Positions 50,201 through 59,894 of a stretch of 64,000 nucleotides of DNA are shown here, one piece after another. Source of the stretch: Patiria pectinifera. Its lineage: Eukaryota; Echinodermata; Asteroidea; Valvatida; Asterinidae. The stretch's first letter is position 1. The number at the start of each line of letters is the position of its first letter. The DNA is taken from assembly GCA_029964075.1 (NCBI GenBank), contig CM057146.1, positions 12,047,501-12,111,500 of the forward strand, given 5' to 3'. The position numbers were made by a program, and so were the translations under genes. The notes below the pieces were generated by a model. That model worked only from the letters and a program-made list of their open reading frames with translations. It searched no databases and was not told the origin of the DNA.

Positions 50201-53200
50201 AAGCATTTTTTTAAGCCCAGAAACTTTTTACCCATAAACCTTTTTTCGTTCTCTCTCATCCATTTGTATGTAATGTAATGCAAATCTTTTTATGTGTAGT
50301 CTTGTGAAGATTATATTTAATTACATGTTTATCCAGTCGTTGGTCTTGAAATGATGTAATTCTATGTCTGTTCATATTCCTTGTCTTACCCCTCCCCTCT
50401 CATCCTCTCCCCTTCCCACCCTCTCCTTTTCATGTTTTTTTTTATTTATATTTTTTATATATACTATTTTAGTCTTTCCCTGTTCTTGTAAAGTAAAGTT
50501 TTGTTTTTAATGATTAAACATTGTAAATGTTTTTTTACAATTCCGCTGCTGGCGGCGAAAAAAGACATAATAATAAACCAATTAATCAATAATTGCGACA
50601 CAAGTTCGGTTCACACAACGGAGTCTATGAACACAAAAGACTCTTACAAATAATAAACATGAAAGGCACCTGGAAAAAAAACCCAGCTGGAGAATGTTTC
50701 AAAAGAGCACTATGAAAACATCAACGAGGCTTGCATACTCAAAGAATTCGGAATCGTTATTGTATTCAGATTTCAGGACCATCGTGGGAAAAGATTTTTG
50801 GAAAGTCCCCTTGCCCTCCCGAACGTTGCGACATGAAGTTGGTTCACCCAATGCTTATTTTGTGTAGGCACGGCGTGGCCCCGGACAATAAACCGCTTCT
50901 TGCTCAGTAGCACTGCAGCAGTTCTTTAGCCAATCCCCAATTTGCCTATGAATTGTGATAAAGAGAAAAAAACAAGTAAAGGTCTCAAATAAGTCTTGAA
51001 TAAACAAAATGTTCGTACACCCTAAAGACTCTTCTAGGGTACCAAGACCCGAGTAAAATATAGCAGTAGAATATACATGTACATTAGCAAAAGATATATT
51101 GTAGTACATAATAGGGCCCTGTAAATGAGGCACGAGTTCAAAAATCTGGGGGGGGGGACATTTGACATTGTGTCCCCCACCCTTCAAAAAGTGTGGGGGG
51201 ACCTGTCCCCCAGGATTGACGCCCAAACACTGAGTTGAAACTTCAAGTTAGTTGTTATGCAACCTGTAAGATTTTGAGCAATATATTTTGGGCCTCAAAC
51301 GAAAACAATGCGCAAAATAGCCGATGATCCTACATACCTTTAAGAAAGTCCTTCGCTCAAGCATACCTCCATGGCTCAAGATTCACTTGCAAATTATATA
51401 TAAGGCGAAGCATACATGTCACCATGGCATTTGAGATCGTGAATATGTGCATAATTGTCTTCAATCACTGATTCAGGATTCATCAGGTGAATTCCTTCGG
51501 TAGCAACGTTGCAGTCAACATCTGGTGGAATCACCAGGCCTACGTCGTGCCTTCCCCGGAGTCCTGCGGCATGATGGACCCGCGACTCTCGCTGGCCGAT
51601 GTCAGCTTCCCATACCACGACCAGACGAACGGTGACATTCAAACGGATATCCATCCAGAACTAGATTTCGTCAGAGACCCGTCGTGAGTTTTAAAGCTTT
51701 ACATTTCCCCAAATTGGTATTGAATACTACCACTAAATCAAACCGTTTCAACCAAAAAAAGGCTGATTTGCTCATTTCAAGATTCCTTTTTCTATAAATG
51801 TTTTAGGGCAACTTTGACGATATTCATGGATGAAAAGGAGACAGATTCTTTGACAGAGGGGCAGTTTCTCGAAGTCATGGAAACGGTAACTGGAAACATT
51901 GATGAACTTTCTGTTGTGATTTCAGAGGTCTCAACCGATGTACTGATTGTTTGAAACTGTATAGTTTAGCAAATTACATCCAATCAATCACAATTAATTT
52001 AAGAATTTGAGACTCTCACCACGTGGAGTCAATAGTCAAAGTACCCTTTTGGCACTTTGAGACAGTTTTTCTATTTTGTTTTCCCACTTTTAGATACTTC
52101 CAAGACTGGACCTAGACGACATCTGGACCGAGGAAGCTTTAGATGCCGCTCAACAGGTAACTTGGGTTCTTTGTTTTAGGCAGTGCTGACAACATCTCAA
52201 AATTATTTTCTTCAGTACAAAAAGGGCAACTCCTGGAAATAAGCCATCATCTGTGGACAGAATAAGGAAGGTTTATGGCCAATGATTGGCGGTTTTCGAG
52301 ACATTTGATTGTGCCAAGAACCCTTTAGAATCACTACAAATACCGATAGTTCATCTGTTAGTGGTTGCTATAAAACAAGAACAGATATACATATGGCCCC
52401 CCCCCCCCCGGAAAAGCAAAAAAAAAAAAAAAAAAAGAGGCGCGAAGTCACAGTAGTGCAAAATTTAATAGGTTTGGGGGGGGGGGATGTCCCTGCCCCC
52501 CTCTAAAACTAATAAATCGAAAATGTGTTTAGAAATACAGGAATTTTTTGGCAAAAATATGTTTTGCCCCCTCTTGAAAAATCCTGGCGACGCCATGGAT
52601 ATACACACAGTGGTTTGTTGTAAATTTTCTTGTACATTCACCCTGTTTGTGGCAGATTTTCCAGATACTTGATGTTGATGGTGATGGCAAGATAACGTCA
52701 CGTGACACCGACACGTTTCCTGTAGAAATCAACAAGGTAATCCATTTCTCCCTACGAGAAACAGACGTTCAGAATTTCGGGGTGTTGTTGAACTTTTGAA
52801 CAGAAAATTACGTTGCGAAAAAAATGCTCACCAGTCTAAATGTTATGCTAATTGCGATAAGTTTCCAGCTTGTTAGTACTTATAGTCTGCCAATGTTCTT
52901 AAGTCATATTTTCGGATTTGACGTTTGACTGCCAGGCGCAGTGTTTGTGGGAATGATGTGGGTAGTCTTAAACCACTCGTTCAGTCTACATTTAATTTGT
53001 ACCCCAAATGGAAGAGAATCTCGTTCTTGCTTAACACAAAACTTTGATGAGAAAATCTGCCAACCAAATGTACTACTCTCCATCTTTTCTTCAATCCCAC
53101 AGTTCGACTCCTTTTCCATTAATCTTGGGCAGAAGATGATGATCTTAGGCGACATCATTGACGGTCAGATTTCGGAACAAAGACAGGTATGACATTCGTC

Positions 53201-53448
53201 TGGATCCTCGAATGTGAATAAACATTGGAAGTGAATTAATAATACATTTTGAGATAATATATTATAAATAATCGATATTATCTCGTGAAGTGAATGGTTT
53301 TGTACATCTCCTGTATTGTATTTTGCAGGAGGTTTTGAGAAAGCTTGAGAAAGACATTCCAGAAGATGGTAACACACTGTCACGTGACCACAGCAGCAAG
53401 TTAAGAGGAATCCGTGATCAGACTTCAATGTCTAAACAGGAATTGTAA
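46772..53448 (+). CDS. Predicted ER-lumenal JmjC (cupin_8) protein with an EF-hand
   Basis: Ten exons join in phase to 467 codons: 46772-47208, 47568-47631, 48063-48188, 48793-48935, 51477-51683, 51807-51885, 52094-52156, 52656-52736, 53103-53186, 53329-53448. Order: signal peptide (residues 1-22, core IPSVIICLMVSL); JmjC/cupin fold (about 45-300) with the Fe(II) triad H181-x-D183 (in SHVHIDYVD) and H259 (in WIHQVNSFGSNVAVNIWWN); EF-hand loop at 379-390 (DVDGDGKITSRD); C-terminal KQEL. Sequons NVT (exon 2) and NYT (exon 3) fit the secretory route. KQEL fits the known ER-retention pattern [KRHQSA][DENQ]EL. Known relatives are 2-oxoglutarate- and Fe-dependent hydroxylases; the substrate here is unknown. 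Position 12 of the EF loop is Asp rather than the usual Glu. Confidence 0.9.
47568..47631 (+). CDS. JmjC gene exon 2
   Basis: 64 nt. After TTCCAG it reads KDVLIPPSLHCTNVTANLLE, with the NVT sequon, and ends at GTAAGT in phase 0. Confidence 0.88.
48063..48188 (+). CDS. JmjC gene exon 3: HxD iron ligands
   Basis: 42 codons, MLWFSSGGTKSHVHIDYVD then CLFRGQKDFLLVNYTRYRQQ. It contains two of the three Fe(II) ligands and the beta-strand with Lys that follows in this family. Confidence 0.93.
48793..48935 (+). CDS. JmjC gene exon 4
   Basis: IVFDHPEGFYSSVDVERVD to MQAGDCIYLPFKW, the GD.(I/L)(Y/F)(I/L)P..W strand that precedes the last His. The donor is TG/GTCAGA, phase 2. Confidence 0.92.
49826..50590 (+). 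repeat. Insert with two copies of a LINE-like 3' segment
   Basis: A block of about 110 bp (GTAGTCTTGTGA ... TATTCCTTGTCTTACCCCTC) occurs at 49826-49935 and 50297-50405. The insert ends GACATAATAATAAACC, like a retrotransposon tail. The whole insert is missing from the duplicated copy at 57124/57125, so its boundaries are defined by that comparison. Confidence 0.55.
51070..51228 (+). mobile_element. Fragment of the CAGTGGCGTAGC hAT MITE
   Basis: AGCAAAAGATA(T/C)ATTGTAGTA to GGATTGACGCCC matches the right-centre of the 39-kb and 42-kb elements. A second fragment is carried in the duplication at 57620-57780. Confidence 0.7.
51477..51683 (+). CDS. JmjC gene exon 5: third iron ligand
   Basis: The exon completes Trp257 and opens IHQVNSFGSNVAVNIWWNHQ, the last His and the following strand. 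Its first 21 or so bases and the whole upstream intron stretch are duplicated at 57125-58050. Confidence 0.93.
51807..51885 (+). CDS. JmjC gene exon 6
   Basis: ATLTIFMDEKETDSLTEGQF and LEVMET; helical, acidic. Phase 2 in, phase 0 out. Confidence 0.88.
52094..52156 (+). CDS. JmjC gene exon 7
   Basis: 21 codons, ILPRLDLDDIWTEEALDAAQ Q, before GTAACT. It probably forms the helix leading into the EF-hand. Confidence 0.88.
52392..52597 (-). mobile_element. hAT-type MITE (CATGGGCGTCGC family) in JmjC intron 7
   Basis: 206 bp, flanked by a perfect 8-bp duplication, GATATACA (52384-52391 and 52598-52605). It is inverted relative to 6952-7200. The left end is eroded into a C-run. The right end, GGCGACGCCATG, lies 58 bp before exon 8. 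Confidence 0.8.
52656..52736 (+). CDS. JmjC gene exon 8: EF-hand loop
   Basis: IFQILDVDGDGKITSRDTD and TFPVEINK. The loop has the 12-residue DxDGDGxIxxxD pattern with flanking helices. Confidence 0.92.
53103..53186 (+). CDS. JmjC gene exon 9
   Basis: 28 codons, FDSFSINLGQKMMILGDIID then GQISEQRQ, phase 0-0. It may form a partial second EF-like helix-loop. Confidence 0.87.
53329..53448 (+). CDS. JmjC gene exon 10: C-terminus with KQEL
   Basis: EVLRKLEKDIPEDGNTLSRD then DQTSMSKQEL and a TAA stop. The last four residues fit the ER-retention pattern. Confidence 0.9.
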   Translation, partial: EVLRKLEKDIPEDGNTLSRDHSSKLRGIRDQTSMSKQEL

Positions 53449-53661
53449 TATATTACAGACACGTTCCCCAAATGATTTGTTTTATAATTGCTTTGTTCTT
53501 AGTTTAAAAAAATTATTCACTTTTAATAATTCAAATAATTAGCTGCCAGACAATAGTTCCACTCTGCAGGGCAGGTTCATTTGTGCGCAAAATAAGCCGT
53601 TTTCAGAGGGTTGCAAACGCCCAAAAAGTCTCACGATAAAGTTTTGTTTTCGATAAAATAT

Positions 53662-53667
53662 AATAAA
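53662..53667 (+). terminator. Possible poly(A) signal of the JmjC gene
   Basis: AATAAA 214 bp after the stop codon. The same block is repeated downstream at about 55060. Confidence 0.45.
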
Positions 53668-53862
53668 CAAGTATAGAAAATTTGTTCCGAGAAAAAAAAC
53701 CCTTCAACCAACGGGATATACAAATTAATGCATTTTGAATTTCTCTTGAAAACCTTAATAACTATTACTTGCTATATATTCTTGCTACTTTTTCAATCTT
53801 TTTATGAGAAAGCATTTCAGATGACCCAAAAAAGGTAACATTTTTCTCAAAATCGTCAGCCT

Positions 53863-55018
53863 GTTTCAGACGTCGTGCTTATGCAGTGTCGAATACAATT
53901 GAATTTAGCGCGACGTTAGCACGGTGTAAGCACGGCAGTGGTTTCAAAAGTCGAACTTGATTACAAACGCCTGGTCGAATTTAAATTAATCCAACATGGC
54001 GGACCAACAGTCTCAACAACAAATATGATTTTTTGCTTTTAATCAATATAAGCTTTTCAAAATGAAAAATAATAAATGTTGCTTCAACAAGATCCTTAAT
54101 CAAGTACTTAATCCCGGAGGAAAGCTTTACTGGTGTTCCTTATTGTAGTCGTTTTGTTGTCGTGGCCCGATGAGAACGTTACGCTAATTCCTCATCTGCC
54201 TATGGATGAACCCCTGTATTAAAAGTCCAAGGCACCAATGCTAAATGCCCATACTTCAATTTTCTTAAAAACAATACTAGAAAATCTTTCTCTTTTCGAG
54301 AAAATCCCATCCAATGAAGACGTCTCGTATTTTCCCAAAGCGGAAAAGTAGCAATCTTAAAAAACGATCCATCCACAACATTTCAAAATAGCGCCAGTTT
54401 CGAGTCCAATTGCATTAAAAATGCTCGGAAATGGAAGCCCAAATTCTGGGCCAGATGTTCATTGCCATATCTCTTCGATTCCCAAATTTATGGCTCTCAG
54501 ATCTTTCTAATACAGAATATTTTGAGGTTATAACTTTTATTCGTGAGCTCGGGGGGATAGGTTTAGGCCTATTTACATGAGTGCAGCCCATGACTCTTGA
54601 AAATTTTCAATAAAGTCGCCATAATTGTTGATGCCTTTGTTAGTTCATTATTTCTTTACTCGTACACACGTTGCGAGCATGTGCATTTCTATTTATAAAC
54701 AATGTTCACGGCATTGGAACGGCGAACGGTTTACAACGTCGCGCTACTGCCGTGTCGAGTACAATTTCAATTCGAAGTTAGCCGGCCAGCTTCGAATTGA
54801 CATTAAATTCGACACGGCAGTAACACGACGTTTAAAACCGCGCCGTGCGATTGCCGTACTTAATTGAAAAGCACGGCAGACCCTGTCGAGCTAAAGTCTT
54901 CTGCCGAGCCGAAATCAAAATTGGTTTCAAACGTCGTGCTTGTGCCGTGTCGAATAAATAAAATTCGAGTTTATTTGAATTCGACACGGCATAAGCACGA
55001 CGTTTGAAACAGGCCTTA
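53863..55018. repeat. Three related hairpins (GTCGTGCTTATGCCGTGTCGAAT)
   Basis: The clearest pair is at 54920-55016: CAAACGTCGTGCTTGTGCCG (and TGTCGAAT) against its inverse. A second hairpin is at 54729-54838 (AACGTCGCGCTACTGCCGTG and inverse). A decayed one is at 53863-53960. All share CGTCG(T/C)GCT and CCGTGTCGA blocks, so they are one family. Confidence 0.8.
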
Positions 55019-55349
55019 TAAGGCGATAAAGTATAGTGTTTTTGTTTTCGATAAAAATATAATAAACAAATATAGAAAATTTATTCCGAGAAAAAAACTT
55101 AAACCAACGGGATATGCAAATAAATAAGGGAATAAATGTGTGCTCGAGAGGTTTTAATCACTCCGTTTAAGACTGCTTAGAGTCTGGGTGCTGATAATTA
55201 CCCGAGCCGGAGGCGAGGGTCGCGCAGAACGCACCTGGGGCGTTGCGTTTTGAATTTAGAACTATAAAATTCTGACTTACTGGTAGTGTTGCGCATGCCT
55301 ACGTGAGGATTGTGAACGTTCAACCAATGAAACGGTAAGAGGCACTGGT

Positions 55350-55490
55350 TTTATAGGAGTCCACATTTTATGTGACACTGGAAAAGTGTTTGGGTTTTAT
55401 AGGAGTCCACATTTTATGTGACACTGGAAAAGTGTTTAAGACCAGCAGCGGGGGCACTTGCAAACCAAAAGGGGCACTTGCAAACCCCCC
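55350..55490 (+). repeat. Two short tandem duplications
   Basis: The unit TTTTATAGGAGTCCACATTT plus TATGTGACACTGGAAAAGTG occurs twice at 55350-55438. GGGGCACTTGCAAACC occurs twice at 55449-55488 and is followed by C-runs. Confidence 0.85.
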
Positions 55491-55552
55491 CCCAGCCCCC
55501 CCCCCCAGTTCCGCCGCCCCTGAAGACCAGCTAGCCATGTCTTTATCATCCG

Positions 55553-56110
55553 TTTAAAGCTATAGTCCATCATTTGCAGCTCGCCGAAAAGTAGCTGGCG
55601 TAATTATTGTTGAAAAACATACTTGGTTGAAAGATAGTAAGGGGACTAAACTCCCTGTGAAATTATTCTTTCTGGCAAGCTGTCATTTTGGAGTAATCAA
55701 CGAAAGAAGGCCATTCCAACGGTGCTTCTTAAGACGCACCGTAGGAAAATTTAAATTAGTAGTTCGTTTTGTTATTCGGCGAAGCGCGCGCAACCATTGG
55801 CACGACGCCTACGCGCGCGCGGCTGCTATAATTCGTCGGATCGCTGCGCAACATCGCGTAGCTGCAATCGGCTCAACGAGAACGTGTCTCGGACGCTGAA
55901 TTCAGGCGCAATTCAAAACATGATTCAGCAACTTTTGATTTGAAATTGAGATCCTAGAATGCTGTTTTTCTCGGAATATACAGCTGAAGCTGAGCTGAAA
56001 CTTCATTAGGTTAGTTGTTCAGCTCAGTACCCTTCTTTAGATTTTGAGCACTTTTGTTGCTTCAAACGAACAAAATGCACAAATTACAAATGATGGACTA
56101 TAGCTTTAAG
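55553..56110. mobile_element. MITE with TTAAAGCTATAGTCCATCAT ends
   Basis: The terminal inverted repeats are AAAGCTATAGTCCATCATTT at the left and AAATGATGGACTATAGCTTT at the right. It is about 560 bp. Its right third resembles 51228-51335 and 57780-57890, so relatives lie in the JmjC intron. Confidence 0.8.
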
Positions 56111-56227
56111 ACCGGCCACGTGACGGGCTCTCGACCAATAGGAATGGCTAAACTGTCTGAGGTATTTATGAATGCACTTTGAATTTCTTTTGAAAACCTT
56201 AATAACTGTTACTTGCTATATATTCTT

Positions 56228-56883
56228 ATTATAAGATGGAATTTTTTGCGCCGGGGTGATATAAATCAAATTAGGTTTTGCCCTTCACCGACGTTTTAAA
56301 CACTGTATACTCAGTGTGTTACCTCCCGAGTGAAAGTTGGAAAAAATCACTCGGGTGGGACTCGAACCCACGACCTCCTGCTTTCTAGTGCAGATGTCTT
56401 ACCACTCGACCACCGAGCTAACGGGATCGGATGGCCGGTTCGAATCTGATGCATTGTACATAGCAGCGGGTACCGCATAAACTATTATAAGATGGAATTT
56501 TTGCGCCGGGGTGATATAAATCAAATTAGGTTTTGCCCTTCACCGACGTTTTAAACACTGTATACTCAGTGTGTTGCCTCCCGAGTGAAAGTTGGAAAAA
56601 ATCACTCGGGTGGGACTCGAACCCACGACCTCCTGCTTTCTAGTGCAGATGTCTTACCACTCGACCACCGAGCTAACGGGATCGGATGGCCGGTTCGAAT
56701 CTGATGCATTGTACATAGCAGCGGGTACCGCATAAACTATTATAAGATGGAATTTTTAAGCAGAAAGCAGGAGGTCGTGGGTTCGAGTCCCACCCGAGTG
56801 ATTTTTTCCAGCTTTCACTCGGGAGGTAACACACTGAGTATACAGTGTTTAAAACGTCGGTGAAGGGCAAAACCTAATTTGAT
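56228..56883. mobile_element. SINE cluster with tRNA-Ser-like heads
   Basis: Two direct minus-strand copies (tRNA-like parts 56348-56420 and 56603-56675, 255 bp apart) and one truncated plus-strand copy (from about 56757). The heads have A box TGGTCGAGTGG and B box GGTTCGAGTCC. The anticodon region, CACTAGAAAG, recalls tRNA-Ser(AGA). A 12-bp target duplication, CTATATATTCTT, lies at 56216-56227 and 56884-56895. Confidence 0.82.
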
Positions 56884-58054
56884 CTATATATTCTTGCTAC
56901 TTTTTCAATCTTTTTATGAGAAAGCATTTCAGATGACCCGAGAAAGGTAACATTTGTCCCTAAAAGAGTTAGATTTGACAATAGAAAACAGTCAGACTTG
57001 TACCCAGCTGACCACAGCAACTTTGACTAATTTGTTAGTCAAATTTCAAGAGAGTGTATTTTTTTTATAGAGTGTATATTCCAGATCCAGTGAAAAACTG
57101 TTGGAAATTCCCTCGTTTCACAGTAATTGCGACACAAGTTCGGTTCACACAACGGAGTCTATGAACACAAAAGACTCTTACAAAATAACCATGAAAGGCA
57201 CCTGGAAAAAAAAATAACGAGTGGGAGAATGTTTCAAAAGAGCACTATGAAAACATCAACGAGGCTTGCATACTCAAAGAATTCGGAATCGTTATTGTAT
57301 TCAGATTTCAGGACCATTTTGGGAAAAGATTTTTGGAAAGTCCCCTTGCCCTCTCGAACGTTGCGACATAAACTTGGTTCACCCAATGCTTATTGTGTGT
57401 AGGCACCGCGTGGCCCCGGACAATAAACCGCTTCTTGCTCAGTAGCACTGCAGCAGTTCTTTAGCCAATCCCCAATTTGCCTATGAATTGTGATAAAAAG
57501 AAAAAAAACAAGTAAAGGTCTCAAATAAGTCTTGAATAAACAAAATGTTCGTACACCCTTAGGAGTTCTCTAGGGTACCAAGACCTGAGTAAAATATAGC
57601 AGTAGAATATACATGTTCAATAGCAAAAGATACATTGTAGTACATAATATAATAGGGCCCTGTAAATGAGGCACGAGTTCAAAAATCTAGGGGGGGGGGA
57701 GACATTTGATATTGTGTCCCCCATCCTTCAAAAAGTAGGGGGGGGGACATGTCCCCCTGTCCCCCAGGATTGACGCCCATGCACTGAGTTGAAACTTCAA
57801 GTTAGTTGTTATACAACTTGTACGATTTTGAGCAATTTATTTTGGGCCTCAAACGAAAATAATGCGCAAATAGTCGATGACCCTATATACCTTCAAGAAA
57901 GTCCTTCGCTCAAACATACCTCCATGGCTCAAGATTCACTTGCAAATTATATATAAGGCGAAGCATACATGTCACCATGGCATTTGAGATCGTGAATATG
58001 TGCATAATTGTCTTCAATCACTGATTCAGGATTCATCAGGTGAATTCCTTTGTA

Positions 58055-59890
58055 CGAAAGCCCTGTAGTGCCATCAAGTATATATTTTGTCCAAGTTCGT
58101 TTTTATGAGATATATTTTTCCCAAAGTTCGTTTTTATGAGATACATTTTGTCGAAGTTCGTTTTTATGAGATACATTTTTCCCAAAGTTCGTTTTTACGA
58201 GATACATTTTCTCGAAGTTCGTTTTTATGAGATACATTTTGTCGAAGTTCGTTTTTATGAGATACATTTTCTCGAAGTTCGTTTTTATGAGATACATTTT
58301 GTCGAAGTTCGTTTTTATGAGATACATTTTGTCGAAGTTCGTTTTTATGAGATACATTTTGTCGAAGTTCGTTTTTATGAGATACATTTTCTCGAAGTTC
58401 GTTTTTATGAGATACATTTTGTCGAAGTTCGTTTTTATGAGATATATTTTACGGAGTTACGGAGTTTTATGAAGTTACGGAGCCCCTAAAGGGACATCCA
58501 AAATTATTTTCTTATCTCGTGCGCACGACATAATATCTCGTGCGCACGAGATAATTATCACGTGCACACGACATATATCTCGTGTGCACGAGATAATTAT
58601 AAGTATTAACGGAGCTTGCTGCTTGTGCAGCGGACGAGTTTGTGTGTAACGAAAGCAGCGTGTCAGGTACGGAGCCCCTAAAGGAACATCCAAAAGTTCG
58701 TTTTTATGAGATACATTTTGTCGAAGTTCGTTTTTATGAGATACATTTTTTTCCAAAGTTCGTTTTTACGAGATACATTTTCTCGAAGTTCGTTTTTATG
58801 AGATACATTTTGTCGAAGTTCGTTTTTATGAGATACATTTTCTCGAAGTTCGTTTTTATGAGATACATTTTCTCGAAGTTCGTTTTTATGAGATACATTT
58901 TGTCGAAGTTCGTTTTTATGAGATATGTTTTACGGAGTTACGGAGTTTTATGAGGTTACGGAGCCCCTAAAGGGACATCCAAAATTATTTTCTTATCTCG
59001 TGCGCACGACATAATATCTCGTGCGCACGAGATAATTATCACGTGCACACGACATATATCTCGTGTGCACGAGATAATTATAAGTATTAACGGAGCTTGC
59101 TGCACGTGCAGCGGACGAGTTTGTGTGTAACGAAAGCAGCGTGTCAGGTACGGAGCCCCTAAAGGAACACCAAAAATTATTTTTTTATCTCGTGCGCACG
59201 ACATAATATCTCGTGCGCACGACATAATACGGGCGATTCCCAATAGTGCGCCTCCAAGAGTTTGCAACGCGTTGGCCAATCACAATGCGCAAAATCTGTC
59301 GACCCAATGCGCGTTTGGAAGAGGTCGACTGATTTCGCGCATTGTGATTGGCCAACGCGTTGCAAACTCTTGGAGGCGCACTATTGGGAATCGCCCGTAT
59401 TATCTCATGCGCAAGAGAAATATGTCGTGCGCACGAGATATTATGTCGTGCGCACGAGATAAAAAAAATAATTTGGATGTCCCTTTAGGGGCTCCGTAAC
59501 TTCATAAAACTCCGTGACTCCGTAAAATATATCTCATAAAAACGAACTTCGAGAAAATGTATCTCATAAAAACGAACTTCGACAAATGTATCTCATAAAA
59601 ACGAACTTTGGGAAAAATGTATCTCATAAAAACGAACTTCGACAAAATGTATCTCATAAAAACGAACTTCGACAAAATGTATCTCATAAAAACGAACTTT
59701 GGGAAAAATATATCTCATAAAAACGAACTTCCAGAAAATGTATCTCATAAAAACGAACTTTTGGGAAAATGTATCTCATAAAAACGAACTTCGACGAAAT
59801 GTATCTCATAAAAACGAACTTTGGGAAAAATATATCTCATAAAAACGAACTTGGACAAAATATATACTTGATGGCACTACAGGGCTTTCG
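58055..59890. mobile_element. Foldback transposon built from 30-bp repeats and palindromes
   Basis: The ends CGAAAGCCCTGTAGTGCCAT / ATGGCACTACAGGGCTTTCG are flanked by TA. Left arm: about 12 units of a 30-bp repeat (GTTCGTTTTTATGAGATACA...), a spacer with CTCGTGCGCACGAG palindromes, about 8 more units and a near-identical spacer. Centre: a hairpin with arms of about 65 bp (59230-59398). Right arm: one spacer and about 11 inverted units. No transposase. The open frames over it are repeats without stops, not genes. Confidence 0.92.
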
Positions 59891-59894
59891 TATT

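Larger units (their letters stand above)
55020..58052 (+). pseudogene. Rearranged partial duplication of the JmjC gene
   Basis: Order of copied pieces: JmjC 3' flank (53640-53845) at 55020-55120, 56165-56227 and 56884-56955; then 49635-49826 at 56957-57124; then 50592-51497 at 57125-58050, including the acceptor and about 21 bases of exon 5. Identity looks well over 90%. No complete exon is present. It has been opened by a MITE and a SINE cluster and ends at a foldback transposon. Confidence 0.85.

Noticed and set aside
56348-56675. Two functional tRNA-Ser genes
   Set aside because: The anticodon loop is eight bases, the acceptor stem is poorly paired and no long variable arm is present. The repeat context and target duplication show a SINE.
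58103-59687. Long open frames of up to 117 codons with FYEIHFVEVR or MYLIKTNFDK repeats
   Set aside because: They are translations of a 30-bp tandem repeat (a multiple of 3, without stops) in a foldback element, open on both strands. No gene features.
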